A stretch of 64,000 bases of DNA from assembly GCF_900215155.1 (NCBI RefSeq), contig NZ_LT907980.1:1798001-1862000 (forward strand), written 5' to 3'. Under the pieces are notes generated by a model. That model did no database searches. It saw nothing but the letters and a program-made list of their open reading frames with translations, and was not told the DNA's origin. Of the stretch, positions 46,826 to 55,390 are shown piece by piece (position 1 is the stretch's first letter; each line of letters begins with the position of its first letter). The translations under genes and the position numbers were made by a program. This stretch comes from Marinobacter sp. LV10R510-11A (lineage in GTDB: Bacteria; Pseudomonadota; Gammaproteobacteria; Pseudomonadales; Oleiphilaceae).

Positions 46826-48469
46826 ATGGAGAAAACAACCACTTTCCCGATGCGCTACTCGGCCTACGTTATAAGCATTACTGGCTTTGTTGCCTCACTG
46901 GCTCTCAGCCTGCATTACGAAGCGTGGTATCTGATCCCAGGCATATTCGGCGCCTTAGTCATTCTTGGCACCTACGATGTGCTGCAAACCGCGCACACAA
47001 TCAGCCGAAACTACCCCATCATGGTGCACTTCCGTTATCTGTTTGAATCCATAGGGCCGGAAATTCGCCAGTACTTTATTCAATCCGATAACGACGAGCA
47101 GCCTTTTTCCAGGGATCAGCGCACCCTCATCTATCAGCGCGCCAAGGATGTGCTGGACAAGCGCCCCTTTGGCTCGCAGTTAAAAATGTACGAAGAGGGC
47201 TTTGAATGGATCAATCACTCACTAAAGCCATCCACGATTTCAGACAGCAATTTTCGTATCCAGATTGGCTCGCGCTGCGCCAAGCCTTATAGCGCAAGCG
47301 TTTTCAATATCTCTGCCATGAGCTTTGGCTCGCTTTCCGCTAACGCCATTTTGAGCCTAAATACCGGCGCAAAAATGGGCGGTTTTTACCACGATACGGG
47401 CGAAGGCTCTATTTCCCGTTACCACAGACAGCCCGGTGGCGACCTGGTTTGGGAGATCGGGTCTGGCTACTTCGGTTGCCGCAACAAAGACGGCTCATTC
47501 AACCCTGAAATGTTCGAGAAGAACGCCACGCTCGACCAGGTAAAAATGATAGAGGTCAAACTGTCTCAGGGTGCAAAACCAGGCCATGGCGGTATTCTTC
47601 CCGGCGCCAAGGTAACACCAGAAATTGCGGAAGCCCGGGGCGTATCCGTGGGCGAAGATTGCGTTTCCCCCGCTCAGCATTCAGCCTTTTCAACGCCCAT
47701 TGGAATGCTTGAGTTTCTTGATCAGCTCCGCGAGTTGTCCGGAGGCAAGCCGGTAGGTTTCAAGCTGGCCATCGGCCATCCTTGGGAGTGGTTTGCCATC
47801 GTGAAAGCCATGCTTAAAACCGGTCTCAAGCCAGACTTTATTGTAATAGATGGCGGTGAAGGCGGCACGGGAGCCGCACCACTGGAGTTTATCAACCGCA
47901 TTGGCACACCCATGACAGAAGCACTCTTGCTGGTGCATAACACGCTGGTGGGTACCAACCTTCGGGAACACATAGCCATCGGCGCAGCCGGTAAAATCAC
48001 TTCCGCCTTTAATATTGCGCGCACGCTGGCGTTGGGCGCCGACTGGTGCAATGCGGCCCGCGGCTATATGTTCTCGCTGGGTTGCATTCAGGCCTTGAAC
48101 TGCCATACCGGGCGCTGCCCCAGCGGTGTTGCCACGCAGGATCCCAGAAGAAGCAGCAAGCTAGATGTAGAAGATAAAAGCCAGAGGGTCTACAACTTCC
48201 ACAGAAATACCTTGGATGCGCTGCAGAACTTGCTGGAGGCCTCAGGCTTGCGCCATCCTGGCGAACTGGGGCCGGAACACATTGTACGCAGGGTATCGAG
48301 AACCGAGGTGCACTCGTATATTGATCTGTTCCCCTTCCTAGCGCCCGGCGCCTTGCTTGAGGGTAAAACTGGCCTAGCGGTCTTTGATAAATACTGGGCG
48401 GAATCCCAGCCGGATACGTTTGATCCACCAAAGTTCGTTCAACAACTCAGGGAAACCAAGCTTCGGTAA
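46826..48469 (+). CDS. FMN-binding glutamate synthase-domain protein, membrane anchored
   Basis: This 547-residue protein has hydrophobic N-terminal segments (about 11-50) followed by the FMN/3Fe-4S synthase domain of glutamate synthase. Seen are ISAMSFGSLSANAI, LSQGAKPGHGGILPGAKVT (about 250-268), VIDGGEGGTGAAPLEF (about 349-364) and the cluster Cys set in GCIQALNCHTGRCPSGVAT (about 419-437). There is no glutaminase domain, so it is not a complete GltB; the substrate is unknown. Ribosome-binding site GAGAG precedes the ATG. Confidence 0.85.
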   Translation: MEKTTTFPMRYSAYVISITGFVASLALSLHYEAWYLIPGIFGALVILGTYDVLQTAHTISRNYPIMVHFRYLFESIGPEIRQYFIQSDNDEQPFSRDQRTLIYQRAKDVLDKRPFGSQLKMYEEGFEWINHSLKPSTISDSNFRIQIGSRCAKPYSASVFNISAMSFGSLSANAILSLNTGAKMGGFYHDTGEGSISRYHRQPGGDLVWEIGSGYFGCRNKDGSFNPEMFEKNATLDQVKMIEVKLSQGAKPGHGGILPGAKVTPEIAEARGVSVGEDCVSPAQHSAFSTPIGMLEFLDQLRELSGGKPVGFKLAIGHPWEWFAIVKAMLKTGLKPDFIVIDGGEGGTGAAPLEFINRIGTPMTEALLLVHNTLVGTNLREHIAIGAAGKITSAFNIARTLALGADWCNAARGYMFSLGCIQALNCHTGRCPSGVATQDPRRSSKLDVEDKSQRVYNFHRNTLDALQNLLEASGLRHPGELGPEHIVRRVSRTEVHSYIDLFPFLAPGALLEGKTGLAVFDKYWAESQPDTFDPPKFVQQLRETKLR

Positions 48470-48580
48470 AGAATATAGGGGCGAAACCAGCAAAGTCTGT
48501 TTATTTTTGATCTGAGCTAGTGTAGACTTCGCTCCCGCTAAGCCACTGAGATTCCTCTTTAAGTCTCCTTGGCATATGTC

Positions 48581-48599
48581 TTCAAAGCTAGGCTTTGAA
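48581..48599. other. Short inverted repeat upstream of tRNA-Pro
   Basis: TTCAAAGC and GCTTTGAA form a perfect 8-bp stem with a 3-base loop, 20 bp before the tRNA gene. It could be an end signal for the preceding gene or part of the tRNA upstream region. Confidence 0.35.
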
Positions 48600-48618
48600 A
48601 AGGCAGTAATTAGCAAAT

Positions 48619-48695
<77 letters not shown>

Positions 48696-48707
48696 TATTA
48701 GTCAATT

Positions 48708-48740
48708 AAGGCAGGCACTTACGAGTGGTCTGCCTTTTTT
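48708..48740 (+). terminator. tRNA-Pro terminator
   Basis: AAGGCAG (48708-48714) and CTGCCTT (48730-48736), with CACT/AGTG pairing inside, are followed by a T6 run. It also lies between the tRNA and the convergent integrase gene. Confidence 0.8.
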
Positions 48741-48785
48741 GCTTTTGAGCCATCCAAAACAAATCCAATATAAATCCAAAACCTT

Positions 48786-49862
48786 CTATTCTGCTGAGAC
48801 CTCAACCCACCTTATTTCGTCGTGCCCTGAATCGTAATTGCTCGTCATCTTTGCGCTTGAATGGCCGGCAAGTTTCTGGGGATCTGCACCCTTGTCTCGG
48901 AGGTTCTTGATACCCAGTGCACGGATCTCGTGGAACGTTGGCCGCTCACCTTCCGGGGCTTTATCGAATAAGCCAGACTCATCCCGGGCTTCTGCAAATG
49001 CCCTGGTCAACATCTGTGGCTTAACCTGAGTCCAGTGATCCATGCCCGCCCTATCCTTCACCTTCCGTTCCGGTCGACGGTGCACCAGGTACGGACTGGC
49101 CATATCATCCCTGCAACGCTTGATCACTTTGTCCAGCCGCGGGCCAACCGCTATGGCCAGATAACCGGTATCGTACTTCTCGGTTTTCTCCTGGATGACG
49201 TAAAGCTTGCCATCGCGGATGTTCTCAAACTTCATACGGGCAACATCGCTCCTGCGCTGCAGCGTAATCAGGGCGAGGTCCATTGCATTCTGTGCCCATA
49301 GCGGACTCATTGTTTTGATCGTATCGTACTCATCTTGAGTTAGACGTTTCCGCGCTTTCTTTTCCTTCCGCTTCAACGTTGCCTCGGCTGGATTGTCCGC
49401 CCTGAGACCTCGACTGACAGCAACGCGGAACAGATCCACTGCAACCTGCCTTATCTGATTGGCCGTCCGCGGCGAATACTTCTCCAGAAGCTGTGCCAGA
49501 TCCTGAACACTTACATCTTCAGCAGCCACATCACCCATGGCAGCCTCAAGCTTACGAATCTGCACCTGGTACATCTGCAGGGTGCTGGCTTTGTACTCCC
49601 GCTCTGGAGCGATATTATCCATAAACCACTTGGCGTGCTGGCGGACAGTAATGTTACCGAGCACCTTTGCGACTAGATCGTTGTCAGGAATCAGCATTGT
49701 GTTCAGCTCTTTGGCCGCGGCAATAGCGTTCAACCGACTCACGCCCATGCCATGGAACTTACCGGTGACCGGGTGCCGGTACTGGTACGATTTCCCACCA
49801 TTGGCCGGATATAGATTATCCGGCAGTGGCTTATTGGCTTTGTTGCGCGGCCTCGGACTCAT
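48786..49862 (-). CDS. int: Phage integrase (tyrosine recombinase)
   Basis: This is a 358-residue tyrosine recombinase of the lambda type: an N-terminal arm-binding part (YPANGGKSYQYRHPVTGKF), a core-binding domain (about 75-170) and the catalytic domain with Arg in LQRRSDVARM (about 203-212), HEIRALGIKNL (about 312-322), GHSSAKMTSNY with the second His and nucleophile Tyr (about 335-345). It is oriented toward tRNA-Pro, as is usual when the tRNA 3' end is attB. Its ATG overlaps the stop of the Xis-like gene (ATGA). Confidence 0.95.
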   Translation of the reverse strand: MSPRPRNKANKPLPDNLYPANGGKSYQYRHPVTGKFHGMGVSRLNAIAAAKELNTMLIPDNDLVAKVLGNITVRQHAKWFMDNIAPEREYKASTLQMYQVQIRKLEAAMGDVAAEDVSVQDLAQLLEKYSPRTANQIRQVAVDLFRVAVSRGLRADNPAEATLKRKEKKARKRLTQDEYDTIKTMSPLWAQNAMDLALITLQRRSDVARMKFENIRDGKLYVIQEKTEKYDTGYLAIAVGPRLDKVIKRCRDDMASPYLVHRRPERKVKDRAGMDHWTQVKPQMLTRAFAEARDESGLFDKAPEGERPTFHEIRALGIKNLRDKGADPQKLAGHSSAKMTSNYDSGHDEIRWVEVSAE

Positions 49863-50053
49863 GCTGCCAATACCTTATTCACGAGAGGGTTGCTGGAAAC
49901 TTTGATTCGATCCAGATCGACGTAGTAAATCGTTCCCATCTTTTGGCCCGGCAGATCGCCCTCTTCAATGAGCTTCTTCAGCGTCTTCATGTCCGGCTCA
50001 CTGCCCTTCTCAAAATAACGGATCCGGAACTGAGTTGCTTTCATGAGTTTCAC
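49859..50053 (-). CDS. Xis-like small DNA-binding protein
   Basis: This is a 64-residue basic protein from the GTG at 50053, which has AGGAGG six bases upstream; an ATG three codons on lacks such a site. The segment DMKTLKKLIEEGDLPGQKMG with IYYVDLDRI resembles the winged-helix excisionase/AlpA pattern. Its position directly before int with a 4-bp overlap supports a role as recombination directionality factor. Confidence 0.7.
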   Translation of the reverse strand: MKLMKATQFRIRYFEKGSEPDMKTLKKLIEEGDLPGQKMGTIYYVDLDRIKVSSNPLVNKVLAA

Positions 50054-50055
50054 CG

Positions 50056-50370
50056 CTAACCTCCTGCCTCTTCTGAACAGCTTTCGCATAGCCCACCGAA
50101 AAGCTCGTCATACCAAAGCTCACAATCCTCACACGATGGCGGGCCGTCTATAACGTGCGGAACTCCTTTGGTAAGCTTCTCTTGATCGGCTGCATTCGCT
50201 TTCAGCCACCCGTCATTTTTTATATGGTCGCCGCGCACATCGGTATAATCGCAGCCTTCACAAGCGCAAGAATTAAAACCCAACACCTTCGCCTGGCGGA
50301 ATGACTCGGCAAACACCAAGGCTGCGGCATCTTGCGGCTCACCCGCATGGATCCTGTAAGCTTTAAGCAT
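50056..50370 (-). CDS. Phage hypothetical protein, Cys-rich
   Basis: This 104-residue protein contains SCACEGCDYTDVRGD (about 35-49) and PPSCEDCELWYDELFGGLCE, two Cys-pair sets that could bind zinc. It resembles small proteins in the same place in related prophages but has no known role. The start ATG at 50370 has GGGAGG five bases upstream and lies inside the end of the preceding gene. Confidence 0.6.
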   Translation of the reverse strand: MLKAYRIHAGEPQDAAALVFAESFRQAKVLGFNSCACEGCDYTDVRGDHIKNDGWLKANAADQEKLTKGVPHVIDGPPSCEDCELWYDELFGGLCESCSEEAGG

Positions 50371-50563
50371 CACAACCTCCCGCTATCTTTTTCGGCATAC
50401 CAGCATCATCTAAAAATGCTTTCATTTGGTGCTCTGATGGATCGTCATTCAGGCATAGCGGGCGGTTGTATACTCCCGTTCTGCCATTCCAGCAGTAGGC
50501 GCATTGCGGGAATCCGTCGGCGCAAAACGCCGTTCCCCGCCGGTAACTTTTACAGGCTTCCAT
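50363..50563 (-). CDS. Phage hypothetical protein, small Cys-rich
   Basis: This is a 66-residue protein (MEACKSYRRGTAFCADG onwards) with five Cys and the segment FPQCAYCWNGRTGVYN, possibly metal binding. GGGAG precedes the second of two ATG codons at good spacing. It overlaps both neighbours and is part of the leftward operon. Confidence 0.5.
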   Translation of the reverse strand: MEACKSYRRGTAFCADGFPQCAYCWNGRTGVYNRPLCLNDDPSEHQMKAFLDDAGMPKKIAGGCDA

Positions 50564-50999
50564 CATTATCTCCCGCCTTCTCTACCTCAAGCGCAGCTAT
50601 GGCGTAAAATAAATGATCCCCGCCAGATGCGAGATGATAGTCCAGCGCTGCCGCTTCAAGCGCGACCTCAAGCTCAGCAATACGCGCCTGCAAACGCTCA
50701 ACACTCTCAACGGCATCATGAGTGGAGTGCAGGGTGTTTCCCTCCGGCTGGCCTTTCGTAATATTGACGATAGCGCTCAGCATCTTCCCTTGCCTGATTA
50801 GCGAGTCTTGCAAGTGATCGATTTCTTCTGTCAGATCCGCGTTCATAGCCTGCAACGCTTCAATACTGTCAAAGCGCACATACTTCACCGCTTCTTCGGG
50901 ATCAGAGTAAGAGTCCGGGTCTGGATCGTCGCTCCAGATCATGCCGCGTTCCCCGTCGTACTTGCCGGGTACCAGGTAGATAAATTCTGGGGTGCTCAT
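50550..50999 (-). CDS. Phage hypothetical protein with coiled coil
   Basis: This is a 149-residue protein from the ATG giving MSTPEFIYLVPGKYDGERG; GGAG lies eight bases upstream. The first 45 residues look like a small beta-rich region, followed by a coiled coil (ALQAMNADLTEEIDHLQDSL and VERLQARIAELEVALEAAA). It is unknown in function; similar 'Lys-tRNA-like' accessory proteins occur in many phage operons. The start overlaps the stop of the next small gene. Confidence 0.6.
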   Translation of the reverse strand: MSTPEFIYLVPGKYDGERGMIWSDDPDPDSYSDPEEAVKYVRFDSIEALQAMNADLTEEIDHLQDSLIRQGKMLSAIVNITKGQPEGNTLHSTHDAVESVERLQARIAELEVALEAAALDYHLASGGDHLFYAIAALEVEKAGDNDGSL

Positions 51000-51160
51000 T
51001 TCTGCTTCTCCCATTGTTTGCGCTTTTTTCCCTTACCTCTGCTAAGGGCCGTATGGCTCTCTGGTTCAAAAAGGGTGTGAGCTTCTGGCATAGCCATAGC
51101 TTGGGATATTGCGTGTGCCATGGTGATTTTTGAGGCTATTACGACCCTGGTTTTACTCAT
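50996..51160 (-). CDS. Small basic phage protein (54 residues)
   Basis: This reading frame starts at the ATG at 51160, sharing ATGA with the stop of the 509-residue gene, and ends at a TGA sharing ATGA with the next start. It encodes MSKTRVVIASKITMAHAISQ, then a C-terminal basic tail GKGKKRKQWEKQK. The four-base overlaps on both sides fit the pattern of the whole operon, which supports a real gene. Function unknown. Confidence 0.6.
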   Translation of the reverse strand: MSKTRVVIASKITMAHAISQAMAMPEAHTLFEPESHTALSRGKGKKRKQWEKQK

Positions 51161-52686
51161 TTGCCTTGCTCCTGCTTTGGCATATCTGGCATCACCAGTC
51201 CAGTCCTCATCCAGTGAGTCTCACCCATATCCGGCTCTAACATATCCCACTCGTAGGGCCCAAGTACTAAGCGCCCCCTGTCATCAAAAATCCAAATATG
51301 ACCGTCTCCCTCATGAGGCAACCGCTCACTGCACTTAATCCAGCCATCGGCCTTGGTGGGTGTGGTGGCTATCTTGCCCGCCTCTTCCCGCATAAACTCT
51401 GCACAATCTGAGGCGTCCCACATATAGCCGCCTTTCACGTCTTCGCCTTCCGCTACCTCCATCTTATCGGCCAGCGCCTTTATTATTTCTGGCACACTCA
51501 CAGCCTCATCGGCCTTTGTGGGGGTGGTGCCATCACCATCACACTCAGGGCAAACATACAGTGCGCCGTTGGGGTATCCAGGTTGGATTAAGCCCCCATC
51601 GCCACCGCATGCTGGGCATTCATTTTCTATATCCGGCACACTCACTCCATCACCCGCCCCAGTCACATCCTGCCGCAGCATAGTGCATCGCCCAAGGTCA
51701 CTGATCGCCATCACTCCACCATCAGGTTTCTGCACAAGTACGCCTATGGTTTTGCCGACCTGATCGGCTTTGCGCTGGCCGAGGGATGGCGTTTGAGATT
51801 CAGCGGTCAACCGTAAACAAAAGTCCCGGCATTCGTTCCAACTCTCCACACGAGCAATTGACTCCAGGCTTTCCGGATTCGGCTCGTCGTCAAGAATCAT
51901 TGCGTCAGGCACATCGGCGCTGGCAGTCTTCCCTCGAATCAGTGCCCCGGCCACAGCACTGGCATGCTCTACTGTCTTGAATATCAACACAGTTTCATCA
52001 CCATAAAGTCTGTCACGCCTGCGCCCTGCATCTTTGCCAGTGAGCGCGGTATCAGGCGCTTTTTCGTGCTCAAGCGCGGGGGAGATGAACACGGCGGGCA
52101 CACCGTCAATACTTCCGTCAGCGACTACCAGAGATCCGTTGCCGAATTGCAGGGGCTTGGCGCTGGCAGGATACGGCTCGCACGGCACTTGCCCGCTGAA
52201 TTGCTCGCACGCTTCGTCGTCAAGGTCGTGGAAGCGGCAAGGTTCGGCGCTGGCAGGGTGGGCTAGAATTTCCTGTAGCCTTTTAAGGTCGCCCATACAG
52301 TCGAGCGTTGCCGTGTCTTCCTGGTCCCCGCACCGGTTACATGCAACGAATCCACCATCAAGATCAGCGACCACACGATCAATTAGGATTCTAGCCACAG
52401 CATCATCGGCAACCATTTTGTTGGCGTCAGCAATATGGTCTGAGCTATTAGGAATTTCCGAACAACTGGCGTACAGCTTTGCCCCAACTGGCAGAGCCTC
52501 ACCAGTCCACTGCAGCACGCGGTGCCCGTGAACGACATTTACGGATGCTGCAGGCTCGCAGCTATCAAGGATTCCCTTACAGTTCGACTGGAATGCAGCC
52601 CAGGCAATGGCCATAGGATACCAACCCTGCATTTTCACAGAGTTGTCCTGCCACCACTTCTCAAATACTTTTTTGGCTTCGCTCAT
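51157..52686 (-). CDS. Mosaic phage accessory protein with DUF551-like C-terminus
   Basis: This is a 509-residue protein built from small modules joined by repeated linkers: an N-terminal KVFEKWWQDNSVKMQGWYPM-type module with GAKLYASCSE (about 1-75), a CNRCGDQEDTATLDCMGDL zinc-like element (about 115-133), a CPACGGDGG...CPECDGDGT element (about 372-397), and a C-terminal WIKCSERLPHEGDGHIWIFD...HWM part typical of DUF551. The phrases HPASAEP/YPASAKP and TTPTKADE/TTPTKADG recur at the joins. It looks like a fusion of several phage proteins that are usually separate. Confidence 0.65.
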   Translation of the reverse strand: MSEAKKVFEKWWQDNSVKMQGWYPMAIAWAAFQSNCKGILDSCEPAASVNVVHGHRVLQWTGEALPVGAKLYASCSEIPNSSDHIADANKMVADDAVARILIDRVVADLDGGFVACNRCGDQEDTATLDCMGDLKRLQEILAHPASAEPCRFHDLDDEACEQFSGQVPCEPYPASAKPLQFGNGSLVVADGSIDGVPAVFISPALEHEKAPDTALTGKDAGRRRDRLYGDETVLIFKTVEHASAVAGALIRGKTASADVPDAMILDDEPNPESLESIARVESWNECRDFCLRLTAESQTPSLGQRKADQVGKTIGVLVQKPDGGVMAISDLGRCTMLRQDVTGAGDGVSVPDIENECPACGGDGGLIQPGYPNGALYVCPECDGDGTTPTKADEAVSVPEIIKALADKMEVAEGEDVKGGYMWDASDCAEFMREEAGKIATTPTKADGWIKCSERLPHEGDGHIWIFDDRGRLVLGPYEWDMLEPDMGETHWMRTGLVMPDMPKQEQGK

Positions 52687-52979
52687 GCTTCACCTGCCTC
52701 CTGCTCTGTACGTCCCCGGTAACACGCCGCGCCTTCTGGCTTATCGAAAGGGCAATTGCACTTTGGGTAACTGCACACGTTTTCTTTTCGTGACATGTCA
52801 CGATCCTTATAAACCAGCGCCAGCAAGTACTCGGTCTGATCTTCAAAGCCCCTGCCCTGAGCTGCTTCCTCGATAGCCTTGCGCTCATTGGCTGCCAGTT
52901 CCATCTGGAAAGGCCTAACATCGAGGGCCTTCAGCCGCTCACGCTGGCGGCGCTTACGTTCTGCATCGGTCATTGCCAT
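52683..52979 (-). CDS. Phage hypothetical protein, RHH-like N-terminus and Cys-rich tail
   Basis: A 98-residue protein, MAMTDAERKRRQRERLKALD, with VRPFQMELAANERKAIEEAA, resembling ribbon-helix-helix proteins with a basic leader, then CSYPKCNCPFDKPEGAACYR as a potential metal-binding tail. The ATG at 52979 (TGATG overlap with the upstream stop) has GGAGGG at proper spacing. A 14-bp perfect palindrome lies inside the coding region. Confidence 0.55.
   Translation of the reverse strand: MAMTDAERKRRQRERLKALDVRPFQMELAANERKAIEEAAQGRGFEDQTEYLLALVYKDRDMSRKENVCSYPKCNCPFDKPEGAACYRGRTEQEAGEA
52789..52802. repeat. 14-bp perfect palindrome CGTGACATGTCACG, copy 1
   Basis: It lies within the coding sequence of the RHH-like gene. 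The identical 14-mer recurs at 61874-61887 in non-coding DNA before rusA. See the second copy. Confidence 0.6.
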
Positions 52980-53623
52980 CAATCAACCCTCCGGAACTCG
53001 ATCACCCACACCCATGGGTTGGCATCCCAAGAGTCGGTACCGTTAATGGCTTTCCACAGGAACCAGAAAGCCCGGCAGGGTTTGTCGAACCAGGCTAGGC
53101 CTGATGCAGCTGCCTCCTGCTCACTCATTACGCCTTCCGCTTTGGCATCTGCCTCACTGATATCCTGCAACCGATCAACCCGAACATCGGTTATCTCAAG
53201 CGTGATCCGGGTGGCCCAGCGGGGCATGTGGATAGATGGCCGCCACTTGGCCTCACTGTCTGATCCATCTGCCCTGAAGATCGCGGATCCGTTATCAGGG
53301 CATCCACACGGGCTTTCGCTGCAACCACATTCGTCTACGGACTGAAACTGCCGCCATGTCTCCCTTACCCAGAGCCTGTCACCAGGCTTGCCGTATGGAG
53401 ATGAGAAATATTTTTTGTCGCTCTCAATCACGCTGGTTTTTTCAGCGTTCAGAACTGCCCAGTGGCTTTTCCCAACCCGGCGTCTGTCGGTTGAATCCAT
53501 GATGTGTAACAACTGGTGCCTGTCAGTCGGCGGCTGAACTTTCATGATCCGCCGTGTTTGCGTCTTCCGGCCTGACAGAATTGCTCGCACCATGTCGCCA
53601 TTAAATAAAATTGGACGATCCAT
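52979..53623 (-). CDS. Phage ASCH-domain-like protein
   Basis: This is a 214-residue protein with RPILFNGDMVRAILSGRKTQ (about 3-22) followed by TRRIMK, then SPYGKPGDRLWVRETW (about 74-89), and HMPRWATRITLEITDVRVDR (about 131-150), the standard pattern of phage proteins with an ASCH-like RNA-binding fold. A role in RNA or nucleotide handling is plausible. It is joined to both neighbours by stop/start overlaps. Confidence 0.75.
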   Translation of the reverse strand: MDRPILFNGDMVRAILSGRKTQTRRIMKVQPPTDRHQLLHIMDSTDRRRVGKSHWAVLNAEKTSVIESDKKYFSSPYGKPGDRLWVRETWRQFQSVDECGCSESPCGCPDNGSAIFRADGSDSEAKWRPSIHMPRWATRITLEITDVRVDRLQDISEADAKAEGVMSEQEAAASGLAWFDKPCRAFWFLWKAINGTDSWDANPWVWVIEFRRVD

Positions 53624-54054
53624 CAGATCTTCTCCAGTTCTGCCAAAGCCTTCCGCCCGGCTTTAACCAGGGCCCGCCTGTGGCTTATCCTCTCGATACC
53701 CTTGGAGTTCATGTAATGCAGAGCTCCGGCTACGGCGTTTAACGCGGACAGTGGGTTTCTATCTGCCTGCCCCATCATCTGGATCTCACAGTCGCTGGCG
53801 GATGAACCAACAACCTTTGCTGCCTCAGTCTCGGTGACCTTATCCATGCCCTCTTCTCCCCTTGCTCCAGATTCTTCAGCAAACAGGCCGTGAATATTCA
53901 GCCATGTATCCCATTGCTCTGGCTGCAGCCACGTTCCGTCTCCAAGCACTGCGCACCCGCTTGAGTGCATGTATGCCAGCCCTTGGCGCTCGATCAGTGC
54001 AACGATGGCTTGAGCGTCGTTCACTGGGCTCAGATTCTCAGCCTTGAGGCTCAT
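53623..54054 (-). CDS. Phage hypothetical protein
   Basis: This is a 143-residue protein not recognised; it has a Gly/Cys-containing N-terminal part and a C-terminal helix (SHRRALVKAGRKALAELEKI). Starts within ATGA of the previous gene and its TGA overlaps the next ATG. Confidence 0.5.
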   Translation of the reverse strand: MSLKAENLSPVNDAQAIVALIERQGLAYMHSSGCAVLGDGTWLQPEQWDTWLNIHGLFAEESGARGEEGMDKVTETEAAKVVGSSASDCEIQMMGQADRNPLSALNAVAGALHYMNSKGIERISHRRALVKAGRKALAELEKI

Positions 54055-54518
54055 GCCACCTCTCCGATATACCGATCAGCCACCAGGGCCATGGCTTCGA
54101 AGTCGCCAGGGCTCTGAATCTCGAACTTCTGGCCCGCGACCACAAAGAACAGCTCGCCGGACTCGATTACCAGTGAAGCGTTCTCCGGTACTTGCGCCTG
54201 AATCTTGTCCAGCAGCTGCCACGTATCGTTGTTTTCTTCCGGTGCCTGGGCTGGCGGATTACCCGCGTTGTCAGTTCCCGGATAACCGCTCTGATCGAGC
54301 GCGATCCTGCCAACAGCGGTGATCGACCACCGGCCGGGGTTGTGCTTGGCAATCAATCCGGCCTGCTTCATGTTGCCAAGCGCCAAACTCAGCTGCTTGC
54401 GCGTCTCAAATTCTTCAAACTGGGCCTGCAGATCGTTGGTATGAGATTCTCCGTGCCGCATCAGGTAGTGGAGTATCTGCATCTCTTGCACTGCCAATGG
54501 GCTGTGGTGGTCCTTCAT
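54051..54518 (-). CDS. Phage winged-helix-like protein
   Basis: From the ATG at 54518 with GAGGAG eight bases upstream, 155 residues. LAVQEMQILHYLMRHGESH and QLSLALGNMKQAGLIAKHNP (about 8-65) look like a winged helix; the C-terminal half includes SLVIESGELFFVVAGQKFEI. The open frame runs 34 codons further upstream inside the HNH gene and is not used. It could be a regulator or a DNA-replication accessory protein. Confidence 0.55.
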   Translation of the reverse strand: MKDHHSPLAVQEMQILHYLMRHGESHTNDLQAQFEEFETRKQLSLALGNMKQAGLIAKHNPGRWSITAVGRIALDQSGYPGTDNAGNPPAQAPEENNDTWQLLDKIQAQVPENASLVIESGELFFVVAGQKFEIQSPGDFEAMALVADRYIGEVA

Positions 54519-55153
54519 GCTGCCAGCTCCTCTTTTCTTTTCCGCGCCGCGATCCTCAGCTTCGCCATCGTAATCAGTACGTCCATGCCGCCTTCTGGCA
54601 GAGCGCCCATCGCCATCCAACGGTTGATGACTGCGTTCTCACCCCGGGTCAGTGCAACCAAGTTGCCGGGCACTACGTTGGTGATGTCGCTATCCCGAAA
54701 CCTCACAATGTGGCCTTTGGGTAGAGGCCCGTTGGCCTGCTCCCAGACAATCACGTGCACGAACTTCCAGTTTTGATAGCCCCTACCCTTCGGCGCATCG
54801 TCCCGCACCTTGCGCTTGCGGTAGCCGTAGTTATCCACAACCTCAGAACCTATCGGCAGTTGGTTTGCCGGAGCATGGCCCGCTTTAAAGCGCGACTGAA
54901 CTGACCGCCCACCGCTGTTGAAGTGAATGCCTTTGTTCCATGACGTGCCGCCCTTCTTGAAGCGCCCGGGCTTTTCCTGTTCCAGGTAATCCGGACACTT
55001 TTTCAAGCCCAGCTTGATGGCTCTGTTCTGGATGGCTGGATAGGTTCGCCCCATGATGCTGGCAATCTTGGTATTGCTCATGCTTGGGTAGAGCCCCTTC
55101 AGCCAATGATCCTGAGCTGCTGTCCATTCACGAATGCTGGCGGTGGCTGTCAC
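54515..55153 (-). CDS. Phage HNH endonuclease with N-terminal HTH
   Basis: This is a 212-residue protein. Residues about 8-52 form a Myb/GcrA-like helix-turn-helix (REWTAAQDHWLKGLYPSMSN, KIASIMGRTYPAIQNRAIKL). RFKKGGTSWNKGI (about 64-76) is a typical linker motif, and VHVIVWEQANGPLPKGHIVR with DITNVVPGNLVALTRGENA (about 132-175) is the HNH_3 domain; the first catalytic His is the one in FVHVIVW. It starts at a GTG with GGAG at six bases. Confidence 0.8.
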   Translation of the reverse strand: MTATASIREWTAAQDHWLKGLYPSMSNTKIASIMGRTYPAIQNRAIKLGLKKCPDYLEQEKPGRFKKGGTSWNKGIHFNSGGRSVQSRFKAGHAPANQLPIGSEVVDNYGYRKRKVRDDAPKGRGYQNWKFVHVIVWEQANGPLPKGHIVRFRDSDITNVVPGNLVALTRGENAVINRWMAMGALPEGGMDVLITMAKLRIAARKRKEELAA

Positions 55154-55156
55154 GAC

Positions 55157-55390
55157 CTACTCCTTGTTCTCAAGCATCTTGGGAAGCGCGTACAGTGAGC
55201 CGTACTCCATGCGGTGCTTCTCAGCTTCCAGAACAACCCGGGCGTTGGAGACGATCTCCTTGCTCACGCTGGTAACCGACTGCGCCCGCTTCAGTTCTGT
55301 TTCCAGTGCATCGCCAGACAGGTCTGGATTATTCAAGCGCTCAAGCTGGCTAAACAGGGCTTCGTTAAGGTTGCTAAGGCTATTGGCCAT
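55157..55390 (-). CDS. Phage hypothetical protein
   Basis: This is a 77-residue helical protein from the ATG giving MANSLSNLNEALFSQLERLN, with AGGAAG six bases upstream. Its pattern (ALETELKRAQSVTSVSKEIV, ARVVLEAEKHRMEYG) is like small phage proteins of unknown function found next to HNH-type genes. It overlaps the preceding gene by 11 bp. Confidence 0.6.
   Translation of the reverse strand: MANSLSNLNEALFSQLERLNNPDLSGDALETELKRAQSVTSVSKEIVSNARVVLEAEKHRMEYGSLYALPKMLENKE

Noticed and set aside
54519..54620. N-terminal extension of the winged-helix-like phage protein
   Set aside because: The extension lies fully inside the HNH gene and a better ribosome-binding site precedes the inner ATG.
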